Positions 32,866 to 41,841 of a DNA stretch of 64,000 nt are shown one piece after another. How positions within the stretch are numbered: the first letter of the stretch is position 1; every line of letters begins with the position of its first letter. The position numbers and the translations under genes were made by a program. Below the pieces are notes generated by a model, which did no database searches, had not been told where the DNA came from, and was given only the letters and a program-made list of their open reading frames with translations. Origin of the DNA: UPXZ01 sp964568675 (GTDB lineage Bacteria; Bacteroidota; Bacteroidia; Bacteroidales; Paludibacteraceae); assembly GCA_964568675.1 (NCBI GenBank), contig CAZMQV010000001.1:62001-126000 (forward strand). The letters run 5' to 3'.

Positions 32866-33819
32866 TTACAGCTCTTTTTCAATTTTATAATTATTTCTTT
32901 CGGGCGCGTTTCGTGTTATCAACTCTCCGATAAATCCGGTGAGGAATAATAATGTTCCCAAAATCATCATAGTCAGAGAAATGAAAAAATATGGGCTATC
33001 TGTAACGAGCGAAGCGGGAATATGATTTGCCAGCGCGTATAGTTTACTCACTCCAACAACTACGATAGCGATAAAACCCAATATAAACATCAAACTTCCC
33101 ATCAATCCGAAGAAGTGCATCGGTTTCTTTCTGAATTTTGATAGAAACCAAAGTGTAAGTAGGTCAAGATAACCATTTACAAAGCGACTTAGTCCGAATT
33201 TTGACTCACCAAATTCCCGTTTGCGATGTGTTACTACTTTTTCTCCAATACGCTTAAAACCGGCAGTTTTAGCCAAGTAGGGTATGTAGCGGTGCATGTC
33301 ACCAAAAATTTCAATGTTTTTTACCACTTCATTCCGATAAGCTTTCAACCCACAATTCATATCGTGGAGATAAATGCCTGTAACCTTGCGTGCTGTGGCG
33401 TTGTATAACTTCGAAGGAAGGTTTTTGGTTAGTTTCGCGTCATAGCGTTTCTTTTTCCAGCCCGAAACCAAATCGTAGTCGCCGGAGCTTACCATATTGA
33501 ATAGCTCGGGTATTTCGTCGGGGCTATCTTGCAGATCGGCATCCATCGTGATGACAACATCGCCTTGGGCTTTTTGAAAACCAACGTGCAATGCGGGTGA
33601 TTTGCCATAATTACTTCGAAACTTTACCGCGATGATTTTACCGTCAGATTCTTTTTGAAGCTTTTCGATAACTTGCCATGATTTATCGGTGCTACCATCG
33701 TCAATAAAAATCACTTCATAACTGAATTTGTTAGCATTCATTACGCGTTCGATCCACTCATAAAGCTTCGGAAGCGATTCTTCTTCGTTGTACAGTGGAA
33801 TTACTACAGATATATTCAT
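32866..33819 (-). CDS. Family 2 glycosyltransferase, polyprenyl-phosphate sugar type
   Basis: 317 residues: a GT-A domain (residues 1-220) with SVVIPLYNEEESLP, IDDGSTDKSW, the metal-binding MDADLQDSPDEIP and SGWKKKRYD, then two C-terminal membrane segments (about 235-260 and 275-300). This is the layout of DPM1/GtrB-like enzymes that load a sugar onto undecaprenyl phosphate. The sugar cannot be told. It follows the DUF4199 gene by 13 bases, a pairing often seen in Bacteroidota. Confidence 0.88.
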   Translation of the reverse strand: MNISVVIPLYNEEESLPKLYEWIERVMNANKFSYEVIFIDDGSTDKSWQVIEKLQKESDGKIIAVKFRSNYGKSPALHVGFQKAQGDVVITMDADLQDSPDEIPELFNMVSSGDYDLVSGWKKKRYDAKLTKNLPSKLYNATARKVTGIYLHDMNCGLKAYRNEVVKNIEIFGDMHRYIPYLAKTAGFKRIGEKVVTHRKREFGESKFGLSRFVNGYLDLLTLWFLSKFRKKPMHFFGLMGSLMFILGFIAIVVVGVSKLYALANHIPASLVTDSPYFFISLTMMILGTLLFLTGFIGELITRNAPERNNYKIEKEL

Positions 33820-33832
33820 AAGTTTTCAGTTA

Positions 33833-34366
33833 TTAATTTCCTTCAATCTGATTATTGTTTTTATTATTAAACGGGTTGCTCTCCTTTTTTGCAATACCGG
33901 CAATCACCAGCGCGACAAAAAAACCGATGGTGAAATTACCCCAGATAGATAATAAACTGTAGTTGAGCGGGTCGGTCAACGTTTCAATCGCTTCGTAGCT
34001 GTTTTCGGGCATCGATGGCATGACTTCCTCAACTATTTTCAAAGTATTGTTGAAAATGTCGGACAGATAATCGGGCGCAAAAAAACGAAAGTAAACGAAT
34101 TTTACTGCTGCCGAAATGATGGAAGCAAAAAAGAAAAGCATGATAACATATACAAAAGCCTTGGAATAACTGATGCTCCCTCCATTTGTCGTATCGCGGT
34201 ATGAAATTGTAAATTTGTAAACTACAAAAAGTATGACGATTGCCATAAAATTGGAAAGTACACTTAAAATACCGATGTTGCTGGCAGCCATTAAAAAATT
34301 TAGTGAGAATAAACCTCCCAATATCAGCCCGTAATACATGGCTGAGTTGATTAATCGTGATTGCAT
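33833..34366 (-). CDS. DUF4199 membrane protein
   Basis: 177 residues with four membrane segments: two near the N terminus (AMYYGLILGGLFSLNFL; LSNFMAIVILFVVYKF), one at AFVYVIMLFFFASIISAAV and one at IWGNFTIGFFVALVIAGI, with a polar loop between the last two and an Asn-rich tail. Fits DUF4199, function unknown. Co-transcribed with the downstream glycosyltransferase. Possible -7 box TAATTTTG on the minus strand at 34390-34397. Confidence 0.8.
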   Translation of the reverse strand: MQSRLINSAMYYGLILGGLFSLNFLMAASNIGILSVLSNFMAIVILFVVYKFTISYRDTTNGGSISYSKAFVYVIMLFFFASIISAAVKFVYFRFFAPDYLSDIFNNTLKIVEEVMPSMPENSYEAIETLTDPLNYSLLSIWGNFTIGFFVALVIAGIAKKESNPFNNKNNNQIEGN

Positions 34367-34389
34367 AATCTGTTGTAATAAATTATCTG

Positions 34390-34397
34390 CAAAATTA
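34390..34397 (-). promoter_or_regulatory. Possible -7 promoter box for the DUF4199 gene
   Basis: Minus strand TAATTTTG fits TAnnTTTG, 24 bases before the ATG at 34366. No clear -33 element. Confidence 0.35.
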
Positions 34398-34519
34398 CAA
34401 AAAAATACGATGAAAAACGTAAGGATTTGACGAATAGATGAAAAATACTCTGTATGTCAGTTTATTCTTGTCTCAATCGAGCAACTTTTAGCGGCGAAAT
34501 AAACCGTATATGTCGATAA

Positions 34520-35155
34520 TTATTTTTTTTGAATAAAGCGACACCAAGCGCTTAGTCCGCAGGTTTCGCATTTCGGATTGCGCGCGGTACATGTATATCT
34601 GCCGTGCAATATAAGCCAGTGATGCGCTTTTGGAATCAACATTTTGGGTATATGTTTGATAAGTTCCATTTCGGTTTGCAACGGATTCTTTGAATTTGTA
34701 GTTAGCCCTATTCGCTCCGAAACCCGAAATACATGGGTGTCAACAGCCATTGTCGGTTTGTTGTAAACTACCGATGCGATTACATTCGCCGTTTTACGGC
34801 CGACTCCCGGCAGTTTTTGCAATTCTTCTATTTTGTCGGGTACGACGCCGTCGAAGTCTTGCGTTAGTTTCTGAGCCATTCCTACCAAATGCTTGGATTT
34901 GTTGTTGGGGAATGTAACCGATTTGATGTATTCAAATATCACCTCCGCGTTGGTCGCGGCCATTGCTTCGGGTGTCGGGAAGTCGTTGAGCAATGCAGGA
35001 GTAACCATATTCACACGTTTGTCGGTGCATTGAGCCGAGAGGATTACTGCGACTAATAGACCAAAGGGGTCGGTGTAGTGTAGTTCGGTTTCAGCTATCG
35101 GCATATTCGTTTCAAACCAATCAATGGTTTTCGCATATCGTTCTTTTTTTGTCAA
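34520..35155 (-). CDS. nth: Endonuclease III
   Basis: DNA glycosylase/AP lyase for oxidised pyrimidines. The 211 residues are the same length as E. coli Nth. Catalytic K121 lies in the helix-hairpin-helix LPGVGRKTANVI and D139 in MAVDTHVFRVSERIGL. The 4Fe-4S ligands are in CTARNPKCETCGLSAWC (C-x6-C-x2-C-x5-C). Divergent from ftsK with paired promoter boxes in between. Confidence 0.97.
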   Translation of the reverse strand: MTKKERYAKTIDWFETNMPIAETELHYTDPFGLLVAVILSAQCTDKRVNMVTPALLNDFPTPEAMAATNAEVIFEYIKSVTFPNNKSKHLVGMAQKLTQDFDGVVPDKIEELQKLPGVGRKTANVIASVVYNKPTMAVDTHVFRVSERIGLTTNSKNPLQTEMELIKHIPKMLIPKAHHWLILHGRYTCTARNPKCETCGLSAWCRFIQKK

Positions 35156-35230
35156 TTTCTTTTTTTATTTAGAAATGAAGGTGTAATCGTTGTACAAGCT
35201 TCATTATCAGGATTGATATTTTATTTTGTA

Positions 35231-35238
35231 CAAAAATA
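35231..35238 (-). promoter_or_regulatory. Possible -7 promoter box for nth
   Basis: Minus strand TATTTTTG, 76 bases before the nth ATG, in the divergent nth/ftsK region. Confidence 0.4.
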
Positions 35239-35271
35239 GTAAAAACGGTGCTTAGTCCACTCAATTTTTAT

Positions 35272-35279
35272 TATTTTTG
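35272..35279 (+). promoter_or_regulatory. Possible -7 promoter box for ftsK
   Basis: TATTTTTG followed by GCAG, 64 bases before the ftsK ATG. The -33 element is weak. Confidence 0.4.
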
Positions 35280-35342
35280 CAGATTATATTAAAATGTAAA
35301 AAGATAAAAAACTAAATACGGAAGACTTAAACCTGCTGAACT

Positions 35343-37805
35343 ATGGCGCCTAAAAAACCTGTTAAAAAGAAAATAATTACACAAAAATCTTCATCGAATC
35401 GCACGCAAGGAAATGGAAGAGGCCTTTTTGGAAATATATTTGCTTTCATCAAGAGCGAAAATACCCACGTGGTGTTGGGTGTTTTGCTTGTCGTGCTGAT
35501 TATTTTCTTATTCATGTCATTTTTGTCTTACTTCTTTACCGGCGCTGCCGATAAAAGTATTTTTGATAACTTCTCATTCAAAGAATCACTTGATAATCGT
35601 GTCGATGCCAAAAACTGGTTTTCGGTAATTGGTGCATTTGTTTCCGAAACTTTTATTGATAATTGGTTTGGCGTTTCGTCATTTGTAATACTTTTTTTCC
35701 TCAGTATTGTGGCTGTCCGCCTGATAAAAGTGAAATTAATGTCGCTTTGGAAAGCATTCTTTTATTCTTTCTTTTGGCTGATATGGCTTTCGGTGTTTTT
35801 AGGATATTTGACCGATCTGATTCCTTACATTCAACCTTCATTCTACTCGTTGGGCGGCAAGCATGGTGATTATATAGCTACAGAGGTGCTTAATTCATAC
35901 ATTGGGCGACCAGGTACTTTTCTGGTATTGATAGCGGTTTTGATAAGCTATTTTGTTATAACCTGGAGTGGCACAGTGGAGTTGTTGCGCGGATTGTTTG
36001 TGAGAAAATCGAAACCGGAAAAAGCCACGGTCAAGAATGCGACAGGCACTTCGGTAGCTGTTGGTACCGAGATTATTCCTGAAGATTGGGTGGTGAGTTC
36101 GGCAACAGATGATGACGAATTGGTTGAGCCAATTCTTACCAATGAACCGGAGCAGGAAGATGAAATGACAAGCTCTAACGTTGGTTTTGAAGTGAATGTG
36201 CCCGAAAATTCCGATATGCAAGAGGAAGATGAAGATTTAGAAAGCAATGATAAGAATAGCGACCCGAATTATAATGTGGCTTTGTTGGGCAAGTATGACC
36301 CTACGTTAGACTTGTCGCGCTACGTTCCTCCCACTCTTGAACTGCTGAAGCAATACGGCTCGGACAAAACCCTGCCGGTAGATATGATTGAGCAGAATAA
36401 CAACAAAAATAGGATTATCACTACGCTTCAGAATTTTGGAATCGAAATCGAATCGATAAAAGCAACAGTGGGACCTACCATCACTTTGTATGAAATCGTC
36501 CCAAAATCGGGAATACGTATTTCTAAAATCCGTAATCTCGAATCGGACATTATGTTGAGCCTTGCGGCTATCGGTATTCGTATCATCGCGCCGATACCGG
36601 GCAAAGGTACTATCGGTATAGAGGTGCCAAACAACGAGCCTCAAATAGTATCCATGCACTCGGTGTTGGGTTCCAAAAAGTTTCTTGAATCAAAATTTGA
36701 GCTTCCCATAGCCTTTGGAAAAACCATCACCAACGATGTGTTTATCATCGATTTGGCCAAAATGCCTCACTTGTTAGTGGCTGGTGCTACCGGGCAGGGT
36801 AAGTCGGTAGGTTTGAATGCTGTTATCACTTCGCTTCTCTATAAAAAACATCCTGCGCAGCTTAAGTTTGTGTTGATTGACCCCAAAAAGGTGGAGTTTA
36901 ATATCTATGGCGCGATAGAGAAACATTTTTTGGCAAAACTTCCCGATGGTGAAGACGCGATAATCACCGATACTACCAAGGTGGTACAAACGCTCAATTC
37001 ACTCACTGCCGAAATGGATAGTCGCTATGACTTGCTCAAGAAAGCGCATGTGCGCAATATAAAAGAATACAATGAGAAGTTTGTTAACCGCGAATTGAAT
37101 CCCGAAAAAGGACATCGGTTTTTGCCATACATTGTGGTGATTGTCGATGAGTTTGGCGATTTGATAATGACTGCCGGCAAGGAGGTCGAAATGCCTATTG
37201 CCCGTATCGCGCAACTTGCCCGCGCAGTAGGTATTCACATGATTATTGCCACGCAGCGCCCGTCGGTCAATATCATTACCGGTGTAATCAAAGCCAACTT
37301 CCCGGCGCGTGTCGCTTTCCGTGTTTCGTCAATGATAGACTCACGCACCATTCTCGATGCTCCGGGAGCAAATCAGCTTGTTGGGCGGGGCGATATGCTT
37401 TTCTCGCAAGGTAGTGAACTTATTCGTGTGCAATGCGCATTTGTAGATACGCCGGAAGTGGAAGAGATCGCAAATTTCATCGGTCAGCAAAGAGGTTATA
37501 CCACCGCATTCTATTTGCCCGAATATGTGGGTAGTGAAACTGAAACTTCCAGTGTGGCTTCGGTGGATATGAGCAAACGCGACCCGATTTTTGAAGAGGC
37601 TGCACGCCTGATAGTTACCACCCAGATAGGCTCAACTTCAAATATACAGCGAAAATTCTCTATCGGGTATAACCGTGCCGGACGCTTGATGGACCAACTT
37701 GAAGCAGCCGGTATTGTTGGTCCCGGCGAAGGTAGCAAACCGCGCCATGTAATGATTCAGACAGAATACGACTTGGAGTTTGTGTTGAAGCAATTGTCTG
37801 TATAG
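35343..37805 (+). CDS. ftsK: DNA translocase FtsK
   Basis: Septal DNA pump that moves chromosome ends to each daughter cell. 820 residues: N-terminal membrane part (four segments between about 35 and 215), a short acidic linker (about 220-310), and the motor. Walker A is GATGQGKS (481-488), Walker B IVVIVDEFGDLIM, then ATQRPSVNIITGVIKANFPARVAF; the last 65 residues are the winged-helix gamma domain (QRKFSIGYNRAGRLMDQLEAAGIVG) that reads KOPS-type DNA motifs. The linker is short compared with E. coli FtsK. lolA follows after 111 bases, the standard ftsK-lolA order. Confidence 0.96.
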   Translation: MAPKKPVKKKIITQKSSSNRTQGNGRGLFGNIFAFIKSENTHVVLGVLLVVLIIFLFMSFLSYFFTGAADKSIFDNFSFKESLDNRVDAKNWFSVIGAFVSETFIDNWFGVSSFVILFFLSIVAVRLIKVKLMSLWKAFFYSFFWLIWLSVFLGYLTDLIPYIQPSFYSLGGKHGDYIATEVLNSYIGRPGTFLVLIAVLISYFVITWSGTVELLRGLFVRKSKPEKATVKNATGTSVAVGTEIIPEDWVVSSATDDDELVEPILTNEPEQEDEMTSSNVGFEVNVPENSDMQEEDEDLESNDKNSDPNYNVALLGKYDPTLDLSRYVPPTLELLKQYGSDKTLPVDMIEQNNNKNRIITTLQNFGIEIESIKATVGPTITLYEIVPKSGIRISKIRNLESDIMLSLAAIGIRIIAPIPGKGTIGIEVPNNEPQIVSMHSVLGSKKFLESKFELPIAFGKTITNDVFIIDLAKMPHLLVAGATGQGKSVGLNAVITSLLYKKHPAQLKFVLIDPKKVEFNIYGAIEKHFLAKLPDGEDAIITDTTKVVQTLNSLTAEMDSRYDLLKKAHVRNIKEYNEKFVNRELNPEKGHRFLPYIVVIVDEFGDLIMTAGKEVEMPIARIAQLARAVGIHMIIATQRPSVNIITGVIKANFPARVAFRVSSMIDSRTILDAPGANQLVGRGDMLFSQGSELIRVQCAFVDTPEVEEIANFIGQQRGYTTAFYLPEYVGSETETSSVASVDMSKRDPIFEEAARLIVTTQIGSTSNIQRKFSIGYNRAGRLMDQLEAAGIVGPGEGSKPRHVMIQTEYDLEFVLKQLSV

Positions 37806-37916
37806 AACTCCACGAACTTTCATCTGAAAAATTATTAAAAATCGAGTTGTGGCACACAAGTTGTATTCTTCTGTGTCAAATAACTTATGTAAATCAAAAA
37901 TAATAATCAAAAAACA

Positions 37917-38549
37917 ATGAAGAAGATATTTTATTTACTCTTTGCTTCGGGATTCCTGTTTGCATCTCTGCCGGCGCAGTCGGATAAAGCGGCAGTAAAA
38001 ATTGTGGAAGATATGGCATTCATTTTACAAAAAAATGCTGTACAAACCAATTTTAGCATGACAGTGAAGCAAGGTTCGTCAACTCAAAAGATGAGTGGCG
38101 CGTTTGTGATGCAGGGAAATAAGTTTGCGTTGAACACTTCGGAAATGAAAGTATATTTCGACGGATCAACTCAATGGGCTTATTCTCCGGATATTAATGA
38201 AGTATCCATCTCCAATCCCACCGAAAAAGAACTTGCGGAAACAAATCCTTTGGCAATTCTGAGTAGTTATAAAGCTAAATCGACAATACGTTTTGCAAAA
38301 AAACAGGATGATAAGTCGGCACATCTCATCTCGCTGACACCGTCGGCAAAAAATGCTGAGTTTAAGTTGATGCAGGTTAAGATAGCAAAACTAACGAATT
38401 ATCCGCTGTTGCTCCAACTTACTGATAAAAAGGGTAATGTGAGCACGATATCTTTATCCCAATTCAGAAAAGGGGTGAAAACAAGCAAGGATACATTCAC
38501 CTTCAAACCTTCTCTCTATAAAGATATAGAAATTAATGATTTGAGATAA
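37917..38549 (+). CDS. lolA: LolA-like outer membrane lipoprotein carrier
   Basis: Periplasmic chaperone that carries lipoproteins to the outer membrane. 210 residues with a signal peptide (KKIFYLLFASGFLFASLPAQS, cleavage near 20). Half-barrel features are visible: NFSMTVKQGSSTQKMSGAFVMQGNKFAL, VYFDGSTQWAYSPDINEVSIS (matching the WxYxxxxxxV signature of LolA) and NPLAILSSY. Position after ftsK supports the call. Bacteroidota encode more than one LolA-like protein, so the exact cargo is not certain. Confidence 0.88.
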   Translation: MKKIFYLLFASGFLFASLPAQSDKAAVKIVEDMAFILQKNAVQTNFSMTVKQGSSTQKMSGAFVMQGNKFALNTSEMKVYFDGSTQWAYSPDINEVSISNPTEKELAETNPLAILSSYKAKSTIRFAKKQDDKSAHLISLTPSAKNAEFKLMQVKIAKLTNYPLLLQLTDKKGNVSTISLSQFRKGVKTSKDTFTFKPSLYKDIEINDLR

Positions 38550-38557
38550 ATTCATAT

Positions 38558-38586
38558 TTTGATTACTTTTGCATCAGATATATTTG
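38558..38586 (+). promoter_or_regulatory. Promoter for trxB
   Basis: TTTG (38558-38561), 17 bases, TATATTTG (38579-38586). The expected transcription start is close to 38593, which makes the in-frame TTG at 38597 an unlikely start codon and supports the ATG at 38639. Confidence 0.5.
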
Positions 38587-38638
38587 CGGAAACGCATTGA
38601 TTAAGCAACTGAAATCAAACAATAAAAATATTAGTAAA

Positions 38639-39580
38639 ATGAACGAAAAACAACGATGCCTTATTATTGGCTCAGGTCCGGCTGGTTATACCGCCGCAAT
38701 CTATGCCGCACGTGCAAATTTATCCCCCGTATTGTATGAGGGACTTCAACCGGGAGGTCAGCTGACCACCACCACGGAAGTAGAAAATTTTCCGGGTTAT
38801 CCCGAAGGAATTACCGGACCGGAGTTGATGGAGGATTTGAAAAAACAAGCAATGAGATTTGGTACTGATGTGCGTTATGGCTTGGCTACTGCAGCCGACC
38901 TTTCGGCAGCGCCCTATAAGATTACGATTGATAATGAGAAAGTAATCGAGGCGGAGACGGTAATTATCTCTACCGGAGCCACTGCAAAGTATCTTGGCAT
39001 TCCCGATGAAACAAAATACTCGGGTGCTGGCGTTTCAGCATGTGCCACTTGCGATGGCTTTTTCTATCGCAACATGAAAGTGGCTGTGGTTGGTGGCGGC
39101 GATACTGCGGCTGAAGAAGCAAGTTATTTGGCTAATATCGCGTCGAAAGTCTATTTGATAATTCGCAAAGACTATATGCGCGCTTCGAAAATCATGCAGG
39201 AACGTGTGTTGAACAATCCTAAAATTGAAGTGCTTTTTGAACATGAAACCCTTGGGCTTACCGGCGAAAAAGTGGTACAAGGAATTGACCTGGTAAAACG
39301 TAGAGGAAAAGCAGATGAAGAGAAAGTTCATTATGAAATCGATGGCTTTTTCCTTGCTATCGGACATCAACCCAATTCAGACATTTTCAAACCCTATGTG
39401 GAAACTGATGAAGTGGGATATGTTAAAACCATCCCAGGTACTCCACGTACAATTGTACCCGGTGTTTTTGCTGCAGGCGATGTTGCAGACCCGCATTATC
39501 GTCAGGCTGTTACGGCTGCTGGTACCGGTTGCATGGCGGCAATAGAAGCTGAAAGATATTTGACTGAAAAAGGACTCTAA
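38639..39580 (+). CDS. trxB: Thioredoxin reductase
   Basis: FAD enzyme that passes electrons from NADPH to thioredoxin. From ATG 38639 the protein has 313 residues and starts at MNEKQRCLIIGSGPAGYTAA (FAD-binding GxGxxG). The redox pair is C135-ATC-C138 within ACATCDGFFYRN; NADPH-binding VVGGGDTAAEEASYLA follows, and the C-terminal FAD contact GVFAAGDVADPHYRQAVTAAGTG is intact. It has its own promoter and a very long terminator. Confidence 0.97.
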   Translation: MNEKQRCLIIGSGPAGYTAAIYAARANLSPVLYEGLQPGGQLTTTTEVENFPGYPEGITGPELMEDLKKQAMRFGTDVRYGLATAADLSAAPYKITIDNEKVIEAETVIISTGATAKYLGIPDETKYSGAGVSACATCDGFFYRNMKVAVVGGGDTAAEEASYLANIASKVYLIIRKDYMRASKIMQERVLNNPKIEVLFEHETLGLTGEKVVQGIDLVKRRGKADEEKVHYEIDGFFLAIGHQPNSDIFKPYVETDEVGYVKTIPGTPRTIVPGVFAAGDVADPHYRQAVTAAGTGCMAAIEAERYLTEKGL

Positions 39581-39596
39581 GATAATAAATCGTTTT

Positions 39597-39654
39597 TCAT
39601 CCCCACAAAAAAAAGAAGCGACAATTTTGTCGCTTCTTTTTTTTGTGGGGATGA
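39597..39654. terminator. Very long perfect hairpin, bidirectional terminator
   Basis: 28 bp of perfect pairing (39597-39624 with 39627-39654) around a 2-base gap, including an A8/T8 tract. It lies between the convergent trxB and small DNA-binding protein genes (stops at 39580 and 39679). Confidence 0.85.
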
Positions 39655-39678
39655 TTCTTATCGAATCATTTTTTTTAA

Positions 39679-39942
39679 TTATAGATTTTTGATATACTCT
39701 TCACCAAGTATCCGATATGCGGTGTTGAGAATGATGGTGTCGTCAAGCGCTACTATCCCGCCGTTAGGTCCCGGTTCGATATGCAGTCCAACACTTTTGC
39801 CGTCTTTGTAGTCGGAGCCTCCGAAGTAATTCTTCACTGTTTCTTTTTCCAGACCAAGTTCTTCGGCAATCTTGGTCATACTCCCGCTTGGCAGTGCATC
39901 TTTTACTTTTCGTAAATCGTTGAATGATATTGTCTTACTCAT
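39679..39942 (-). CDS. Small helix-turn-helix-like DNA-binding protein
   Basis: 87 residues. The N-terminal half (FNDLRKVKDALPSGSMTKIAEELGLEKETVKNYFGG) reads as a helix-turn-helix: a helix, then TKIAEELGLEKETVKNYF as the turn and recognition helix. The C-terminal half (HIEPGPNGGIVALDDTIILNTAYRILGEE) is short and ordered. Small proteins of this kind are widespread in Bacteroidota and are annotated only as DNA-binding. Targets unknown. Confidence 0.7.
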   Translation of the reverse strand: MSKTISFNDLRKVKDALPSGSMTKIAEELGLEKETVKNYFGGSDYKDGKSVGLHIEPGPNGGIVALDDTIILNTAYRILGEEYIKNL

Positions 39943-40089
39943 GTTTAAATGTATTTTATGGTTAATAACTTAGTTGCTTTTATTTTGTTGATAAACTTAG
40001 TACAAAGTTTTTGAATATCCAAGAAAATCAAAGAAAATTTACAAAGATTATTGTAAATTTATGATAGATTGTTTGCATGTTGATGATTT

Positions 40090-41463
40090 TCAGGATATTT
40101 CATTACTATTGCTGTATTGGTTGTAGAATTCCACGATGGTCTCAATACCTTTTCGATACAAGTCGATGTGAAAATGTTCGTTGGGGGAGTGAATCGCATT
40201 CGATTCGAGGCCAAATCCCATCAGGATGGGGCGAATATTCAATACTTTTTCAAAAACCGGAATCACGCCAATGCTTCCACCGCGCCTTACGGGAAGTGGA
40301 GTTTTGCCAAAGGCTTTTTCATAAGCTTTTTCTGCGGCTTTATATTCTTTTGAGTCGATGGGGCAAACATAGCTTGCGGCGCCATGAAGCCACGTAACTT
40401 TTATGTCCACGTGTTTTGGAGCAAGTTTCTTGAGGTGTTTTTCAACCAAAACAGCAATCTTTTCGTGTTTCTGGTTGGGAACAAGCCGGGCTGATAGTTT
40501 GGCGTAAGCTTTTGATGGCAACACAGTTTTACTGCCTTCGCCGGTGTATCCACCCCAAATGCCACAAAGGTCGAGCGTAGGGCGAATACCTGTTCGCTCA
40601 ATGGTGGAGTAACCTTTTTCTCCATATATTTGCGTGATGCCCAAATCCTGTTTGTATTCCTCTACTTCAAATGGAATTTGAGCGATAAGATTACGTTCTT
40701 TTTTCGAAACATCTTGAACATCGTCGTAGAAATGCGGAATCGTAATTCGGCCGTTGCTATCGGTTAATTGAGCCAAAATTTTCGAAAGTTCGTTTATTGG
40801 GTTAGCAACCGCACCACCAAAAATCCCGGAATGCAAGTCGCGATTGGCGCCGGTTACTTCTATTTCCCAATACGCCAGCCCTCGAAGTCCGGTGGTGATG
40901 CTTGGCTTGTCGGCTGCAAGCATGCTGGTATCCGAAACCAATATCGTATCGCAGGCAAGTAGCTTTTTGTTCGCTTTGCAGAAATCTTCCAAACTTGGCG
41001 AGCCGATCTCTTCTTCTCCTTCCAGAATGAATTTCACGTTGCATCGGAGTTGATTGGTTCTCACTAAATACTCGAAAGCCTTGGCGTGTAAAAAAGATTG
41101 TCCTTTGTCGTCGTCGGCGCCACGGGCATAGAGTTTCCCATCGCGTATCTCAGGTTCGAATGGAGGCGATGTCCACAAGTCAAGTGGCTCGGCAGGCATT
41201 ACGTCATAATGGCCATAAACCATCACAGTGGGAAGTTTCGGGTCGATGATTTTCGATGCGAATACTACGGGGTTACCTTTTGTTTCTAAAATCTCTGCTT
41301 TGTCCACACCGGCTTCGAGCAAAAGTTTTGTCCAATGTGTAGCGCAATTACGAATGTCATCTTTGCGATGTGAATGAGCGCTAACACTTGGTATACGAAT
41401 CAGGCTGAATAGTTCTTCGAAGAAACGGTTTTCATTTTCACGAATGTAATCTTTTATTTCCAT
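40090..41463 (-). CDS. M20-family dipeptidase
   Basis: Zinc-dependent cytoplasmic dipeptidase/carnosinase-like enzyme, 457 residues from ATG 41463 (MEIKDYIRENENRFFEEL). An upstream ATG at 41526 would add 21 unrelated residues. Metal and catalytic sites: GHYDVMPAEP (H and D), ARGADDDKGQ, EGEEEIGSP (general-base glutamates), DTSML and the C-terminal ESNAIHSPNEHF. The lid domain contains DLHSGIFGG. Matches the PepV/CNDP-like group. Single gene. Confidence 0.93.
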   Translation of the reverse strand: MEIKDYIRENENRFFEELFSLIRIPSVSAHSHRKDDIRNCATHWTKLLLEAGVDKAEILETKGNPVVFASKIIDPKLPTVMVYGHYDVMPAEPLDLWTSPPFEPEIRDGKLYARGADDDKGQSFLHAKAFEYLVRTNQLRCNVKFILEGEEEIGSPSLEDFCKANKKLLACDTILVSDTSMLAADKPSITTGLRGLAYWEIEVTGANRDLHSGIFGGAVANPINELSKILAQLTDSNGRITIPHFYDDVQDVSKKERNLIAQIPFEVEEYKQDLGITQIYGEKGYSTIERTGIRPTLDLCGIWGGYTGEGSKTVLPSKAYAKLSARLVPNQKHEKIAVLVEKHLKKLAPKHVDIKVTWLHGAASYVCPIDSKEYKAAEKAYEKAFGKTPLPVRRGGSIGVIPVFEKVLNIRPILMGFGLESNAIHSPNEHFHIDLYRKGIETIVEFYNQYSNSNEIS

Positions 41464-41841
41464 GTTAATAAAGCTATGTTGTGTTTTTTTTAGTGAATAG
41501 TCTATTTCTAAAAATGAGAAATTCAATATCCGGCCATTTTTTATTTATTAAAACGAAAATCCGCTCAGATTATTTCTTGCGAAAAAGGGAAGGATGTGGA
41601 TGCGGACTTGTAAATTAATTTTTTTTATGTTTTGACCGGATCTTCTTCGCCAATTCGTCCGAAATCTGTTCGCTTATTTGCTTATTGTTTCCGTTTTAAG
41701 TATTTTTGCAGTTCTTATTTCTTTTGAATAAAATTACTCGGATAAAATAATAATCAGACCTTTTATTTCGTTTGATATTAGTGTTTGTTTTTTAATGATG
41801 ATTAATGTAATAAACATTAATACCTTCAAATGTGAATTGTT
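41464..41841. other. Divergent intergenic region upstream of wza
   Basis: 378 AT-rich bases with no gene. It holds the wza promoter (41677-41708) and a 125-base leader. I see no UpxY-type antiterminator gene, which often precedes capsule loci in Bacteroides. Confidence 0.6.
41677..41708 (+). promoter_or_regulatory. Promoter for the wza-wzc genes
   Basis: TTTG (41677-41680), 20 bases, TATTTTTG (41701-41708). The ATG is at 41842. Confidence 0.5.
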
